Source: Patagioenas fasciata
Taxonomy: Eukaryota > Chordata > Aves > Columbiformes > Columbidae
Length of the DNA: 64,000 nucleotides
Direction: 5' to 3'
Assembly: GCF_037038585.1 (NCBI RefSeq)
Contig: NC_092524.1
Coordinates: 45,469,001 to 45,533,000, forward strand
This document shows, one piece after another, positions 26,301-38,500 of this stretch; the first letter of the stretch is position 1; each line of letters begins with the position of its first letter. The notes under the pieces were generated by a model that worked only from the letters and a program-made list of their open reading frames with translations, searched no databases and was not told where the DNA came from. The position numbers and the translations under genes are program-made.

Positions 26301-29217
26301 AATATTCCACACAGTGAAACCCTATGTTCTGTATGGAGCCTTTTAGTATTGTTATAAAAATATAACGACACCTGGATATACTGCTGTTATCTGAAAAAAT
26401 GTTGACTTTTATGTACTTAGGAGAACTTTTATCAAGTTATGAATTGCTTTGGGATGTTTATTGTTAATGCAGATACTGAATAGTCTCCGAAATGCAACAT
26501 CTCTTGTTTTTCTACAAAATCGCGTTTTAGAAGAGCCATCCAGTGGGCCATACTACTTGGTTTATTTAAATTGCACCATCAATTCTGAGTTAATCCTTCT
26601 GTGAATTTTAGTATATCATAAGGGATCTCTGCATTTCTAGCTTGGTAGTTAAAGTTACTAAGATGTTATTGCAAATAAATGTTGATAGTTTCATCCTAAT
26701 GAAAGCTGTTGGAAATCTTACTCTTTCATTAGCCTTGTTCATCTTTGCATGTATCATAGTACTCACATTTGTTGTTTCAGTTCTGCAGAACAGAAATTAA
26801 CTGAAATCTTGCTCTGCCTGCTATAAAGCTTTCAACTTTGTCCTTTGGAAGGCAGCTATGATAACTCCATGAATCTTTATCTTTCACTTTGGTCCAAAGG
26901 TGATCAGAATTTATGCTTGTATAATGTCTGCAAGTATAGGCTTTAAGCAGAGAGGAAAAGAATATTTTATATAAATATGATTTATTATTGGAGTTACTAG
27001 AGGAACAAATAACACAGAGAACAAAGCTGTGCTCATCAGGCTTCTAACAGCTTCAGACCTAGAAGAATGATTGTTGAGACTACGCTACACAATGAGCAGT
27101 GCCCAGAATAACTTGAAAATTGCAGATACAAATTAAAATGTTGCAGCTTGTCCTACCTACTCTATTTATCTCCATATAAAGACTTGAGAATTAGTTTGGG
27201 TGTCCATATGAAACTGACGTCAGAGCCATTTTCAGTGGTTTTTTGACAAATACAGTAATAATGTGAAGATCTCAAGGTGCAGGTCTGATTGTTTGTCTTC
27301 CCACACAAACTTACTGAAGTACATAATTTTAGGTATCAGAATACCTGGCTTTTCCATTTTTAGATGAATCAGCTCCATGTTGCCAGACTCAAAAAGGTGC
27401 TGTTAACCTTTCTAGGCCCATTTATTGGGTTTTGTCCCATGTTCCATGGCTGGTATGTGACATTATGAAAGACCCTTTTGACCAGCTGTTAATCTTGGTG
27501 GGATAAAAGTGTTGTGTGGTCGGTTTTTTTTGTTTTGTTTTGTTGGGGTTTTTTTTGTACAACACAGTATATAGAGGGAGTCCCTCCAATATAAATGTAT
27601 TGTATATTCCCTCTCATCTGTCCTAACCTGTAGAGACTTGGGAATGAAGAAGAAAAAAATGCCCATCCTACTTTTCTTCTCCCTGGGTTTCTTTGCATTT
27701 GTCATCTTTTAGCTGCTTGGTATTCCATTGCTCCCCCTTCACCTCCTGGAGGACACCAGGGAAGGTCCCCTGTCACCAACCCTCTAAGCAACACAAAATC
27801 CAGGGGAGTGAAGGGGAGAGAATGTTGATGCTGGGGATGTAGCAGCATCAAAGCCAGTCAGGAGCAAGTGGTGGGGCTGAGCTATGGTTTTCCCCGGTGC
27901 ACAGAGAGCTTGTGGGTGGATGATCTAACAGTGGAGGCAGCTGGTGCACAAGGTCATAGAATGGGCCAGTCTGACTACCAGGTCATGTGACAAAGGAAGG
28001 GGCCAAAGTCTTAGATTGCCACTGGAGGACATGTCACCTACTGTGATGTTTTTGTTCACAGGACGATGCTGGTTAAGGTGACCCTGGCTCACTTTGTGCT
28101 CTCTCTCCTGACCTCCGGTAGATGATCTGTTTGCTGGCCCAGCAGATGAGGCTAAGCACCAGTGTCTGGTGGGTTTGGGTTGTGGAACAGGAGGGAGGAG
28201 AACTGTGCTGCAAGTAGGATCTAACCAAGGTTCGTGGAAAGAGAGAACAGAGCAAATTCTGCGTGAGTCATGCTGGGGACTGAGGAGGGGCAGCCTGCTA
28301 GGAAGCAGGTGATGGCAATCATTATCAGGCTGGGAAGGAATGGAGATTCTTGGGGCTCTATCAAAAAGGGAGGGAGAAGAGGCTGCCCCCGTGCAGGAGA
28401 GCAGGAAAGGTTGAAGCCCCTTCTGCAGGCAAATTAGATGTATTGTGATTAGGTGACCAAGGAAGTGCAGGACAACAATGTGAAGCACTGGAAGGAAAGC
28501 TTACTTCTAACACAAACCTCTCTGTAGCATTTCAGTTATAGTACAACTTCACACCTTTATGGCCAGTGTACAACTCCCCGCATAATTACTGCTTTAAAGC
28601 ACAGCTTGTATTTGAGAAAATATTTGCACCTCCCTGTTGGATAATAGGTTGCTAAGAAACAGAGGGTATTCCTTAAAAAGCAGGACAGATCATCTGCTTA
28701 GCATGGTTATATTGCTCTGTGGTGTATGATGTAGGGATAGCATATGGATTTTCTAGTTGTCCCAAGAGCCTGAAAACCTCCAAGAACCTTTAAAAGACTT
28801 GGAGTATATATTCCCCATACTAATGGATTTTACTTAGCATCTAGTGTGTGTGAAAATTTCAAAAAAGTATGTGGAAAAAAATTCCGTTCTGAGTTCCCAA
28901 TGACCACCTATAAATAATCAAAAATATATCAGTGGACACAAAATATAGTTTATTAAAAAAAAAAACTAGAAAATTGTCACTAGCTATATTAACAATCATT
29001 CAAATCAATATAAGCATAGTCCATCTTAAAATCAGATGGAAGATGTATATTAAAAGTGCATTTATAACCCAGAAAAAACCCTGATACTTGTTGAATTTCC
29101 CCTAACACAACCTTCCACAAACTCAATACAAAATAACCTTTCTGCTAAAGGCTTAATTTTGATGTGACCAGACTAGTTTCTTTGTATTCAAAACATCAGT
29201 CTTGCGATCAGAACATA
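23340..29217. other. Gene-poor spacer between PNN and MIA2
   Basis: About 5.9 kb of AT-rich sequence without a recognisable gene. The exception is a block at about 27715-28500 with clearly higher GC and a 187-codon minus frame of low-complexity composition. That block may be a transposon fragment, but I could not assign a family. Short poly-T and poly-A tracts occur (for example near 25795 and 26190). Confidence 0.5.
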
Positions 29218-29230
29218 GTTAATTATTAAC
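29218..29230. promoter_or_regulatory. Perfect HNF-1 palindrome in the MIA2 liver-type promoter
   Basis: GTTAATTATTAAC matches the HNF-1 consensus GTTAATNATTAAC at all 13 positions and lies 195 bases upstream of the MIA2 start codon. Human MIA2 is known to be expressed in hepatocytes under HNF-1 control. A FOXA-like TATTTGC (29319-29325) overlapping a C/EBP-like TTGCAAT (29322-29328) lies between it and the ATG. No clear TATA box. Confidence 0.8.
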
Positions 29231-29424
29231 TGTATAGGACACCGGACTTTGCAGATTGTTAGCAGGTCAGCATAGTGTACTTCTGTTTAACCAGATGAGA
29301 GAAGGAAAAGGAGAAGTTTATTTGCAATGTTTTCTTAGGCTGAGAAAAATAATGTAGAATATTCTTGCTAACTGCACATTGATGCAGTTTCCACAGTTTC
29401 CATGCATTCTAGATTTAATCTAAA

Positions 29425-29539
29425 ATGTTGAGGATCTTGGATGGGAGAATTTTGCTGTTGGTAGTTTCATTTTTAACAAGTCTGCGGAGTACGAAGGTAC
29501 TTTCAGAATGGAAGAAGTGTGGTGATTGGGAGTGTGAGA
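29425..29539 (+). CDS. MIA2: MIA2 exon 1: signal peptide and start of the luminal domain
   Basis: This exon is too short to stand out as a reading frame and was found from its donor side: KKCGDWECE followed by GTAAGT at 29540. Reading back gives an open frame to ATG 29425-29427. The product begins [20 protein letters not shown], a short positive end plus hydrophobic core, i.e. a cleavable signal peptide. [17 protein letters not shown] follows and aligns without gaps to the start of human MIA2 as I recall it (RILLLAIS; STKLLADLKKCGDLECE). It ends in phase 1 and joins 30976, forming ACA (Thr). The HNF-1 site is just upstream. Confidence 0.92.
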
Positions 29540-32500
29540 GTAAGTAAAAAAAGTTGTTTGTTTTTTCAAAAGGAGGCGATGGTGTATATGCAGCTATTAC
29601 AAACCCTAATGTCAAAATTAGCAATGAAATAGACTGAAAATAAGCAGCCATAGAAAATGTTAGTTGTAAATATACTAAGTTTATGAGCAACATACTTAAA
29701 CTTTTCAAACAAAACGAGAAAGAAATATTTGCTGGCTTGTGTTGTGTAAGTATATAAAGATCAAAGGTCAGTAAAAATATTCTTCAATAGCTAGGTTTTC
29801 TCATATTTCCTCGAAATAGGCAGTACAAAGCAGCTTTAAAGTATTTTTAACTCATTTGTTACAGGTACAAAAGAAATGTTAAAAAAAAAAAAAAGGTAGG
29901 CTATACACTGAAGAGGAAGACTATATATTTTGTGTTTGCAGTACATTTGCAGCCCATTCTGCAAAACTCTACTTTTTCTACTGTAAGCAGACTGTTTAGA
30001 TTAGGGGTTTTGTAACCCTTCTTACAAAAGACACTGTTAATATATCCTATTTACTTATTTTTTTCTTCTTAAAGTGAAGTAAGAACGTTATCTGGTTATG
30101 GAATTCCTGGGGAGTAAAGAGCTCTGCGGGAGGCAGAACCACTGAATCGCAAGTGGGCAGCAATAAATAATGCCCCATTTATTATTCATTGATTGCCATT
30201 GTGAAACCTGTCATAATCATGCATAGTTTCTAAGCTGTCTCCATCGGTTTGGCAGCTTTAATTGTTGCACTTTCGATGTGGGCAGCTTGTCCTGAAGTGG
30301 AAGAGAGCTTAGCTTTCTTCTGCTGATGGATCTTTATGTTCCTGTGGAGCCACACTGACTTGAGCAGGTTCTGGATGCTGAGAGATGTCTGTGGGACAGC
30401 AGGTGGACTGGGCTGCAAACTGACCAGAGCACAGCAGTAGTGGTTCCTGTGGGGAGATGGGTGGAGACACAGAGAACTTAAAGTCATTCAAATTGAATTG
30501 GAAACTTTGGTTTTGACAATGTGCTTAAGGTTTATATTGCTTAAAATTACTTGTTTTCTTTTTAATATCAATGTATTCAAAACAGAGGACAAAATCCCCA
30601 AAATAATTACTAGATTTAACTTAGAATTTCTAAAATACACAATTTAAATATGTCTGGGAAATATTCTTTAGCTGTTTAGATCTGGCTTTAGTAGTTGAAC
30701 TTGCTAATTCTCCACATGCATTTCAGCATTGAAAGCTTGTCTGAATAAGGACTGGAAAATGCCCTTGATGTCTGCAGTAAACAAGAATGAAAACAGGATA
30801 GGTCTGGGCTGCTTTTTGCATTAGTTGCTTTCCACTTGATGATATAAATGGATTAGTATCATTACAAAGCACATATTGATGTATTAACAAACATTTAAAT
30901 GTATTTATATACATAAGACTTCTGATTTCAGACAAAACAGCTGCTATACTTCTTTCTTTCTACATACTATTCCAGCAGCAATGAGCAGAGTTCGAACCAC
31001 TACAGACTACTTAGGGCCTGATTGCCGGTATCTTAACTTCAAACCAGGGGAAGAGATAACGGTATACTCCAAACTTTCAAGGAAAAATGAAAATTTGTGG
31101 ACAGGAAGTGTAAGTACTTCAATCTGAAACACTTTTCCCATAAATAATTTAGTGAGTATAATAAGAGTGTAACAACTGCAGTCTGCTTGCTTCTAGGGAT
31201 CTTCCCTCTCTTTCGTAATATTAACGAGTCATGGATCAATACAGTATTTGGGAGGTGTGTCATTGTTACTATCTTTATATAGAAGGAGCAAATCCCATCT
31301 TGGCAAAGATCACTCATGGAGAAACAAAGTCAAGATCAGAATCCAAGTTTTTTGTCTCCTTCATCTAATCATTTGACTACAATGACTTACTCTGGTTCCC
31401 TTAAAAACATCCAGGTCTATCAGGTCAAGCACCTCCCTACAGGTCCATGGGTAAGAAGGTGCTACGGTTGCTTAATCAGTGATCTAGTACTGGGACCTGG
31501 CTTCACAGGTCAAGGAAATTTCCCAGAGAAGTTATCGCACATATTTAATGATTTTGAACAATTGACAATGTAATTAGAACAACCATGCAGTTATGTTATA
31601 GCTAAGAAGGAACAGATGCATTGATCTAAATCCAACTGCTAGTGAAACTGTGTGCTTCAAAACTTGAATTTTTTTTTTTTTTCTGGTAAATGATCTGTCA
31701 CATTTATTGTTTAACAGTGAAATTCCGTCTTCCTTTTTTTTTTTTTTTTCAATCCAAGAGTATCTTTGCAAGTATCTCACTGGTCCTTGCTTTCCAAGAT
31801 ATATTCTTCCATTTAAGACTGTGCAATTGCTCAATATAAAGCTAGTGGTTGGTTTCCTGTTCAGACTGGTCCTTACTTTTGGGGGAGAGGCATTGTCATC
31901 AACTTATTTTCTGTACTGTTGCCGCCTTCATTGCCATTTTCTCTTCAGCTGCAGCTGGCCTCATACCTGAATTTCATATCCTACTTCTCCTGTAACATAT
32001 TATGTGTCATTAGTTATTAAGCTATGACTTTTCTCCCACTTGAGTAAATAGGAAATTTGCAGCTGATTTTAGTAGGAGATGGCTGAGACCATCTGCCTCA
32101 GTTGAAGCAGTGTTAAGGCTACTGATATGGTTCTGCACAAACACATGCTCATAAAAATAACACAGAAAATAGTAATATGGAGTAATATACTTCCCCTTGC
32201 TTTGTGAAGTGGCAAATTGAAAACTTGTGAAGGAAAAAGAAACCTTTTTTTGTGCGTGTGACCAAAATGAAGGGGTTGGGGAACAGTCCTATAAACTTAT
32301 TATTTATTTATTCATAAATTTCTAGTATGTATGCAAGCACCTAACATACTGAAGTTTAAATGCTCTCATTCTTTTTATATTTTTTTTACAGAAAGGAAAG
32401 GATTTTGGATATTTCCCAAAAGATGCTGTCAAGGTTGAGCAAGTTTTAACTACAGAAGAAGTTGAAGTGCTCACTAAGGTAAAAAAAATCAGCAGATTTT

Positions 32501-35500
32501 CCAATGTAGTTCACAGCAATTGAAAATCTAATATCCAGTTAGAAATCCAAGTGTCGACACATATTTTATTTCAGATAATTCAACACATTTTTTTCATTAT
32601 TAGTCCATTTGCATGTTTATTGTCCTCTAAAATAATTTTTATTTAATAAACAATATAGAATAATTAGGAATAGTATAATAACTTACAATCCTTTGTGTAA
32701 AGTTATACACATGTGCAATTACACAGAAAGAAAGAAAATAAAGATATATTGCTGTGCTACACAGTACTGTAGAAAATTACACATGAAAACACATTAACAG
32801 TTAATACTGTCCTTCTAGGAAACTGATTTCGTTTGTCTTCATGGAGATAAGTACACTTTTGAAAATGAAAATAGTGCACTACCTGAGCACAACAAAGAAA
32901 GTGAATATTCATCATCTGATGCAGAATCGAAGCTGCATGAAAATGAACTCTTAAAACATACAAGGGACTCCATGCAAAAGGAAGAAAGAATTGAATCAGT
33001 TTCTGAAAATGATTGCAAGGAATGTTACACTCAAGAGGAGTCTGCAAGCAAAAAGTTGGTTAGAAAAAATGAGAACAGAAAAGATGATAATGAAGAGCCA
33101 CAAACACAAACCAGTCTCCCACTAGAACCCATCCCAACTCAATCTAGTTGGATTGCAGGATGGTTCACCACAGGAAGCAAAAATGATGAAGAGCCCTTAA
33201 GAGCAATTACTGAATCTTTAGAAGAATATAAATACCGAGGCAGAAAAATAATGGTAGCTGCTGAAAATGACTTAGAGGAGCCAAATGATAAGGAGGAACA
33301 AAAACCCCCAGCATCTGCTTGGTTTCAAGGTGGACTGATGGACTTTCTGTATTTTGGTGAACAGAATGTGGATGTTGGTTTGGCATCAGAGAAAAGTGAT
33401 CCACAAAACCATGATGATTCCAGTGTGCCTGGACATTCCAGTAATGAAGAGGAAACAGCAGTCACAGCGTTATTGGCATATGAAGAAGGAAAGAGTGAAG
33501 GCCAAGAATCCAAGTCAAATTGGTTTAATTTGGGTTTAAGTCATGTTTTTAATTTTGGTCTTGCTCTGGAAGACCAGCGAAGCAGAGAGACAAAGGATCA
33601 AACAAATAAGAATGAAGAACTGCAGCCTTTAGACCATGAAACAGTTAAAGCAGTGACAGGTGAGGAAGATGAAGAGAATTACGCACATGAAGTAACAGAT
33701 TCATACAGTAACATGCCAAATCTTGGGAAGATACCAGCAAGTATGCATACACTTAACGGCACCAAAAGCACCTCAAATAGCACAGAATCATATTTTGATA
33801 TACTAACAGGTGACAAAGAGAAGCCACTTGAACCTTACAGTTCAGTACAAGACTTGGTCTTGGAAAGCCAGCTGCTGAAAAACGCTGAAGCTAAACAAAC
33901 AAATCAGGAGTCAGAAAGTAAACACGTTCAGTCAGGTTGGTATACAAAAATCTATAATAGCTTTATTAATTATAATGTGGACACGTATAATAATCAATAG
34001 GGACATGAATCAATTGCATCAGATGAGATTTCTTCTTCTCCTAGCCCACCTCAGGATTGTGATCCCTCAGACACAAAAAACACAGAAGAAGAGCCCGACA
34101 TAGCTGAAGAACAGAACCGTTTTTTCACTTTTAGTCGTTTTGCAGACATACTGATGTATTGGAGTTCACCACCCGAAGAACAACAAGTGCAGAGTTTGCA
34201 ACAACATGTGGTTTTTAGAGAAGAAATCCCTCAAACTGAAAGTGATGATGAAATATTACAAGGGAATAAGAACAGAGCAATGAAAGTACAAGCAAAACAG
34301 AGAGTTAGTGAGGAGCTGTCTGGAAAAAGATGAGGGTGCAATTCAAGATGGCAATCTGTTTTCCTCACTAGCTGTGCAAAATAATGAATGCAGTAATGGC
34401 AATACAAAACATTTTGTCAAATTAGTTAGAAACAGTGATGCTTCACAAACTTTATCTGTTGAAACACTAGTACAACCTGAAGTATCTAAAAGACAATATG
34501 TACCCTTGTTTAGCTATTCCAGTGCTGAAGATCATGTTTCTTAGAATAGTGGAAGTCACGAAAACACTAGTATAAAAGGTTGTTATAAAGACCTTGCCTC
34601 CAAAGATTCTCTACATTTATCTTCAAAATTAAATTTTGTAAATACAGTGGAAATTGGAGCTCGTCTGCAGGGAAAATAAAAAACTGAAAGAGTTGAAAAA
34701 GTGTATAAAGAACAAAATAACCTGAACACTTGTATTCAAGAATCTGTAAATTCAGAGAATGAATTACCAAGTTATGGGGAACCGCCAGGAACTGCAGATG
34801 ATCCTCTGGGTATCAAGAAGACCCCATGTGACAGTGAGCCAAGTCATACTCTGGAAACATCTGAGAAAGGCAAACCAGTTGAATGCTGTGATCACAACAG
34901 AATTCAGCATCAACGAGCCAGTTCAAAATGGATGGTGATGTGAAAGAGAAAATTCACAAACCAGAGAATAAAAACAACCCACAGGGTTTTTATGAAAACA
35001 ACATTAAAGATTTCAGTTTCGGTCAGGATATTTTTAATGATGACCAGGATAAGAAATCTGAGGAGTTCCTAGAATTGACTCCAGACCAATCCTTCTTTCC
35101 TCACCCCTCATCTAGTGGCTTCAGTTTTACAGGTACAAAAACTTCAGAAGAAATTGGCTACCTGGAAGATAAATGGAGTTTCCGAATGGAAAACGAAAAC
35201 TGCTTGCTGAGAACAGGAGAACTAAGCTTCCATGATGTAAAAAAGGCCTCAGTATAAGCCTTGCTAAACTGCTCTGGGGAAAAGAAACTGAAGGCAGCTC
35301 AAATCAGAAAGTTAAACATAGTGAATCTGATAACAGTAATGTGGATACCTCCAAAGAGAACAATCTTTCTCTTCAGCTGGCAATGCAAAAACAGGGCAGT
35401 GGAGGGGGGGAAAAAAAGTCTGCCAGATTAGTAAAAGATAGGACAACACTTGATGCTCTTGCTGATAGCTTGTCAGGAGAGGAGCTACAAACTGAACAAA

Positions 35501-38500
35501 TCCCTATGAATGTGCAATGTCATTAGGAAAGTGAAGCAGAAGTAACACAAAAGATTCGTTTTCCAAACATGAACTTCTGGTACCAGGGAATGGGTCAGAG
35601 GACAGTTCTAATCCAGAAACTAGAAAGAAATATAAAAATCACATGTAATAAAGTAAGAGAAAATATTATTCTGTGTCATCAGATTTAGGCCTATCAATTC
35701 AAGCCATTATGACAATGCAAGATACAAAACATAGAACATTAATCTGAGTTTTGGAAGGCATCATCACACGTTACTTCAAAGGCACAGTAATGCTAAAGTC
35801 TTCAACAGAATCCAAGTCCAAAAAAGATGTATAAAGGACATTTATTTACAATAAAAGCAACACAGCAGTCATGTGATATTATTCTGACTGAATGTGAACT
35901 TTTACCCTAGAAGACCTCTAAAAGAGAAGACAATTTTAAAGAAAAAAAATAGAATTACAGTTAGTGTCTCCAAAACCTCTCAAACTAGAAAGCAAGCCAC
36001 AGATTAATTAAATCTCCAGAATCCGGGATTACTCAGAAACCTGGCTGATAAAGTGTGTGTCAAAAAAGAAGATACTGTTGTAAGTGAAAGGATGGATAAT
36101 ACTGAAAAATTGATTGCTGCTTCTGAAACAAGATAGGAGAGTGAAAGAAAAAAAAAAAATCTGAAAATCAGAGAGAGTCAAAGTCCAAAAATATAAATAA
36201 TAAAAATAGCATTATAAGAGAAAGGGTTCCAGGTATTATTTTACCAGACGATCAAGGTTCCTTGTAAATATTTTTAGTAAGACTAACAATTAAGTCTATA
36301 GAAAAAAGTCTGAAGATACTTGTTATGTTAAAAAAACCCACAAAAATAGCGATGACATGAGGACTAGTGGAATTAAATGCTGCACAAAAGAACGGGATGG
36401 AGTTAAGAGAAAAAGAATCTGAACAAGAAAAAGATACTACTACATCTGTAGAAGGTGCATAAAATGATTAAATCAATTTAGAAATTATGCAAGATAAATT
36501 TGAGGAAGGACAGCTTAGCATTTTGGAAAAAGTACCGCTGCAACATCCAGCAAAAACGATGAAAGTGACCATATCATAGTAGGGCAGACAGCATTCATGT
36601 CCCAAAAAATAAGCAAAACCAGGCAAATAGTGTATGATAAACACTCAGATTTACCCAGCCCACTGATTACATTCCAACAATTTTATATGAAGTTAAAATA
36701 AGACGGTAAGCAACCCTTAGATCATCTCTCTGAGGGAAGCAAATTTATGCAGCTGCACCAGTAATTTGAAAGATTCATCCTAAAATCACAGCTTACGCAT
36801 GTAAAGACAAAGTTATGCAGAGGAAACAACTGATTGTTTCTGTGCAAAAGGGGCACAATTTGGACACTGGGCAGGAAAAATGTATGGAAAAAAAGGAATG
36901 TTCTTTTAGAGCTGCCAGAGCTTTTGTCTGTGATAACAATTCAGTGTACAGCCCAAACTGCAGCTAAAGGTACTGGATGAATGCTTCACTGGCAGTGATT
37001 TAGCAAGAACAAAATATGCTTTGTTTGAGGAAAAAAACATAACAGATACAACGCTGTCTCCTCTGGTGATTTACAATCAAGAGGTAGCGAGCCTCATTCA
37101 CAGTAATGTCTGATTTATGATATTTTGAGGATCTGATAATACAGGTTCAGTTAATATAATGGTAACAGTTTAAGAGCCAGTTACTCTTCCTGACTTTCGA
37201 CTACTGAAGTATTTGTGATGAGTATCTTTGGCCAATACTGGCTTGAAGCATAGAATTAAAAATTAATTAATTTGTAAACGGCATTTTTTTCTACGTGGGT
37301 AAACATTGTGTGGGGTTTTTTGAAAGTGGTATTTTATTTGCTTCATGAAATTTATTCCCTGTCACTGAAACAGAGGCGGCTGGGTGCCTTCACCCATACT
37401 TCTGCATCAACATGCCTGTGGTTTCTTGTATTTTGCCATGAAGTTTTTTATCTTGTGGGAAGCTATTAATCTTTAGTCCTGCATGGCATTTTTAATTGTT
37501 CTCTTCATAAAGCTTTTCCCACTTGTATTTGGAGATAATGTAAGAAAGACACCTATTAATCCCGAACAATGAATCTATAGGCTAACTATCAAAAAGAAGC
37601 GTATTTTTTCCTGAAGGTTATTTTAACTACTTTACTACAACACCAGTTTTGCCTAAAGTTCTATCCTCCAAACTCTGTTTTGAGGCCACTATTTGAACGA
37701 GTATTTCTTAAATCTGTAGCCCATTTTTACTCAAATGTAGTAATCTAGTGTTTGGCTTTAAGCTGAGGAAAATAATTTTTAAAAATAAGTCAAAATCTTT
37801 GTAGAGGTTAAGATAAAATTGTGTCTAAGTTGAATTGTCTGAAAATAAGTGTGATTTCCCTTCACAATTATTTGCAGGAGTAGGCAGTAGAAGAAAGCTA
37901 CTGGGAGAAACACCAGAGAAGGTTCATGAAATGAATGCACCTGTAGACAGTGAACATAACAGTGACCAACATTCTAAGGCAATAGTGCTTCCTCCAGTAA
38001 ATTCTGGAGAAAAAATGGACAGTTCAGTAGTTGACTTTCCATTTGATGTCAAAAAGCCTTTCTCAGATGCCATCCAGAACTACATTCCAAGTAATGGTAA
38101 GTGTTTCTTAATTTTAGGGAAAATAAATTTACAATCTTAAAAAAAAAAAAGGTTGGAATTATATTAAATTAATAATTATAATGTAAAACCTTTTTGTTTC
38201 CTTATGAACAAACCAGAAGGAGGATGGATATATGAGATGCTTCTATGCTTGAATGCTGCTGAGATTGGGGAACTGATAAAATACGTGTTTTCAGCAGTGG
38301 CGAGTATTATAAAAAAGGTAAGAGTTCTTTATGTGCTATATGTTTGACACTAGTGCAAAATTAAGACAGTCACTTACTAGTTATGTTCTGCAATGAAGCT
38401 CCTTAAAAAGAACTAAAAAAAGATCCTTTTAAATAAACCCTCTGCAGTCACACAGAATCACAGAATGTTAGGGATTGGAAGGGACCTCAAAAGATCATCT

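Noticed and set aside
27925-28488. 187-codon minus-strand frame as a gene
   Set aside because: Low-complexity composition, no recognised domain, no splice partners and no conserved neighbour; kept only as an unexplained GC-rich block.
30150-30190. Imperfect palindrome around AATAAATAATG/CATTTATTATT in MIA2 intron 1
   Set aside because: The arms do not match exactly and AT-rich sequence of this kind forms such patterns often by chance.
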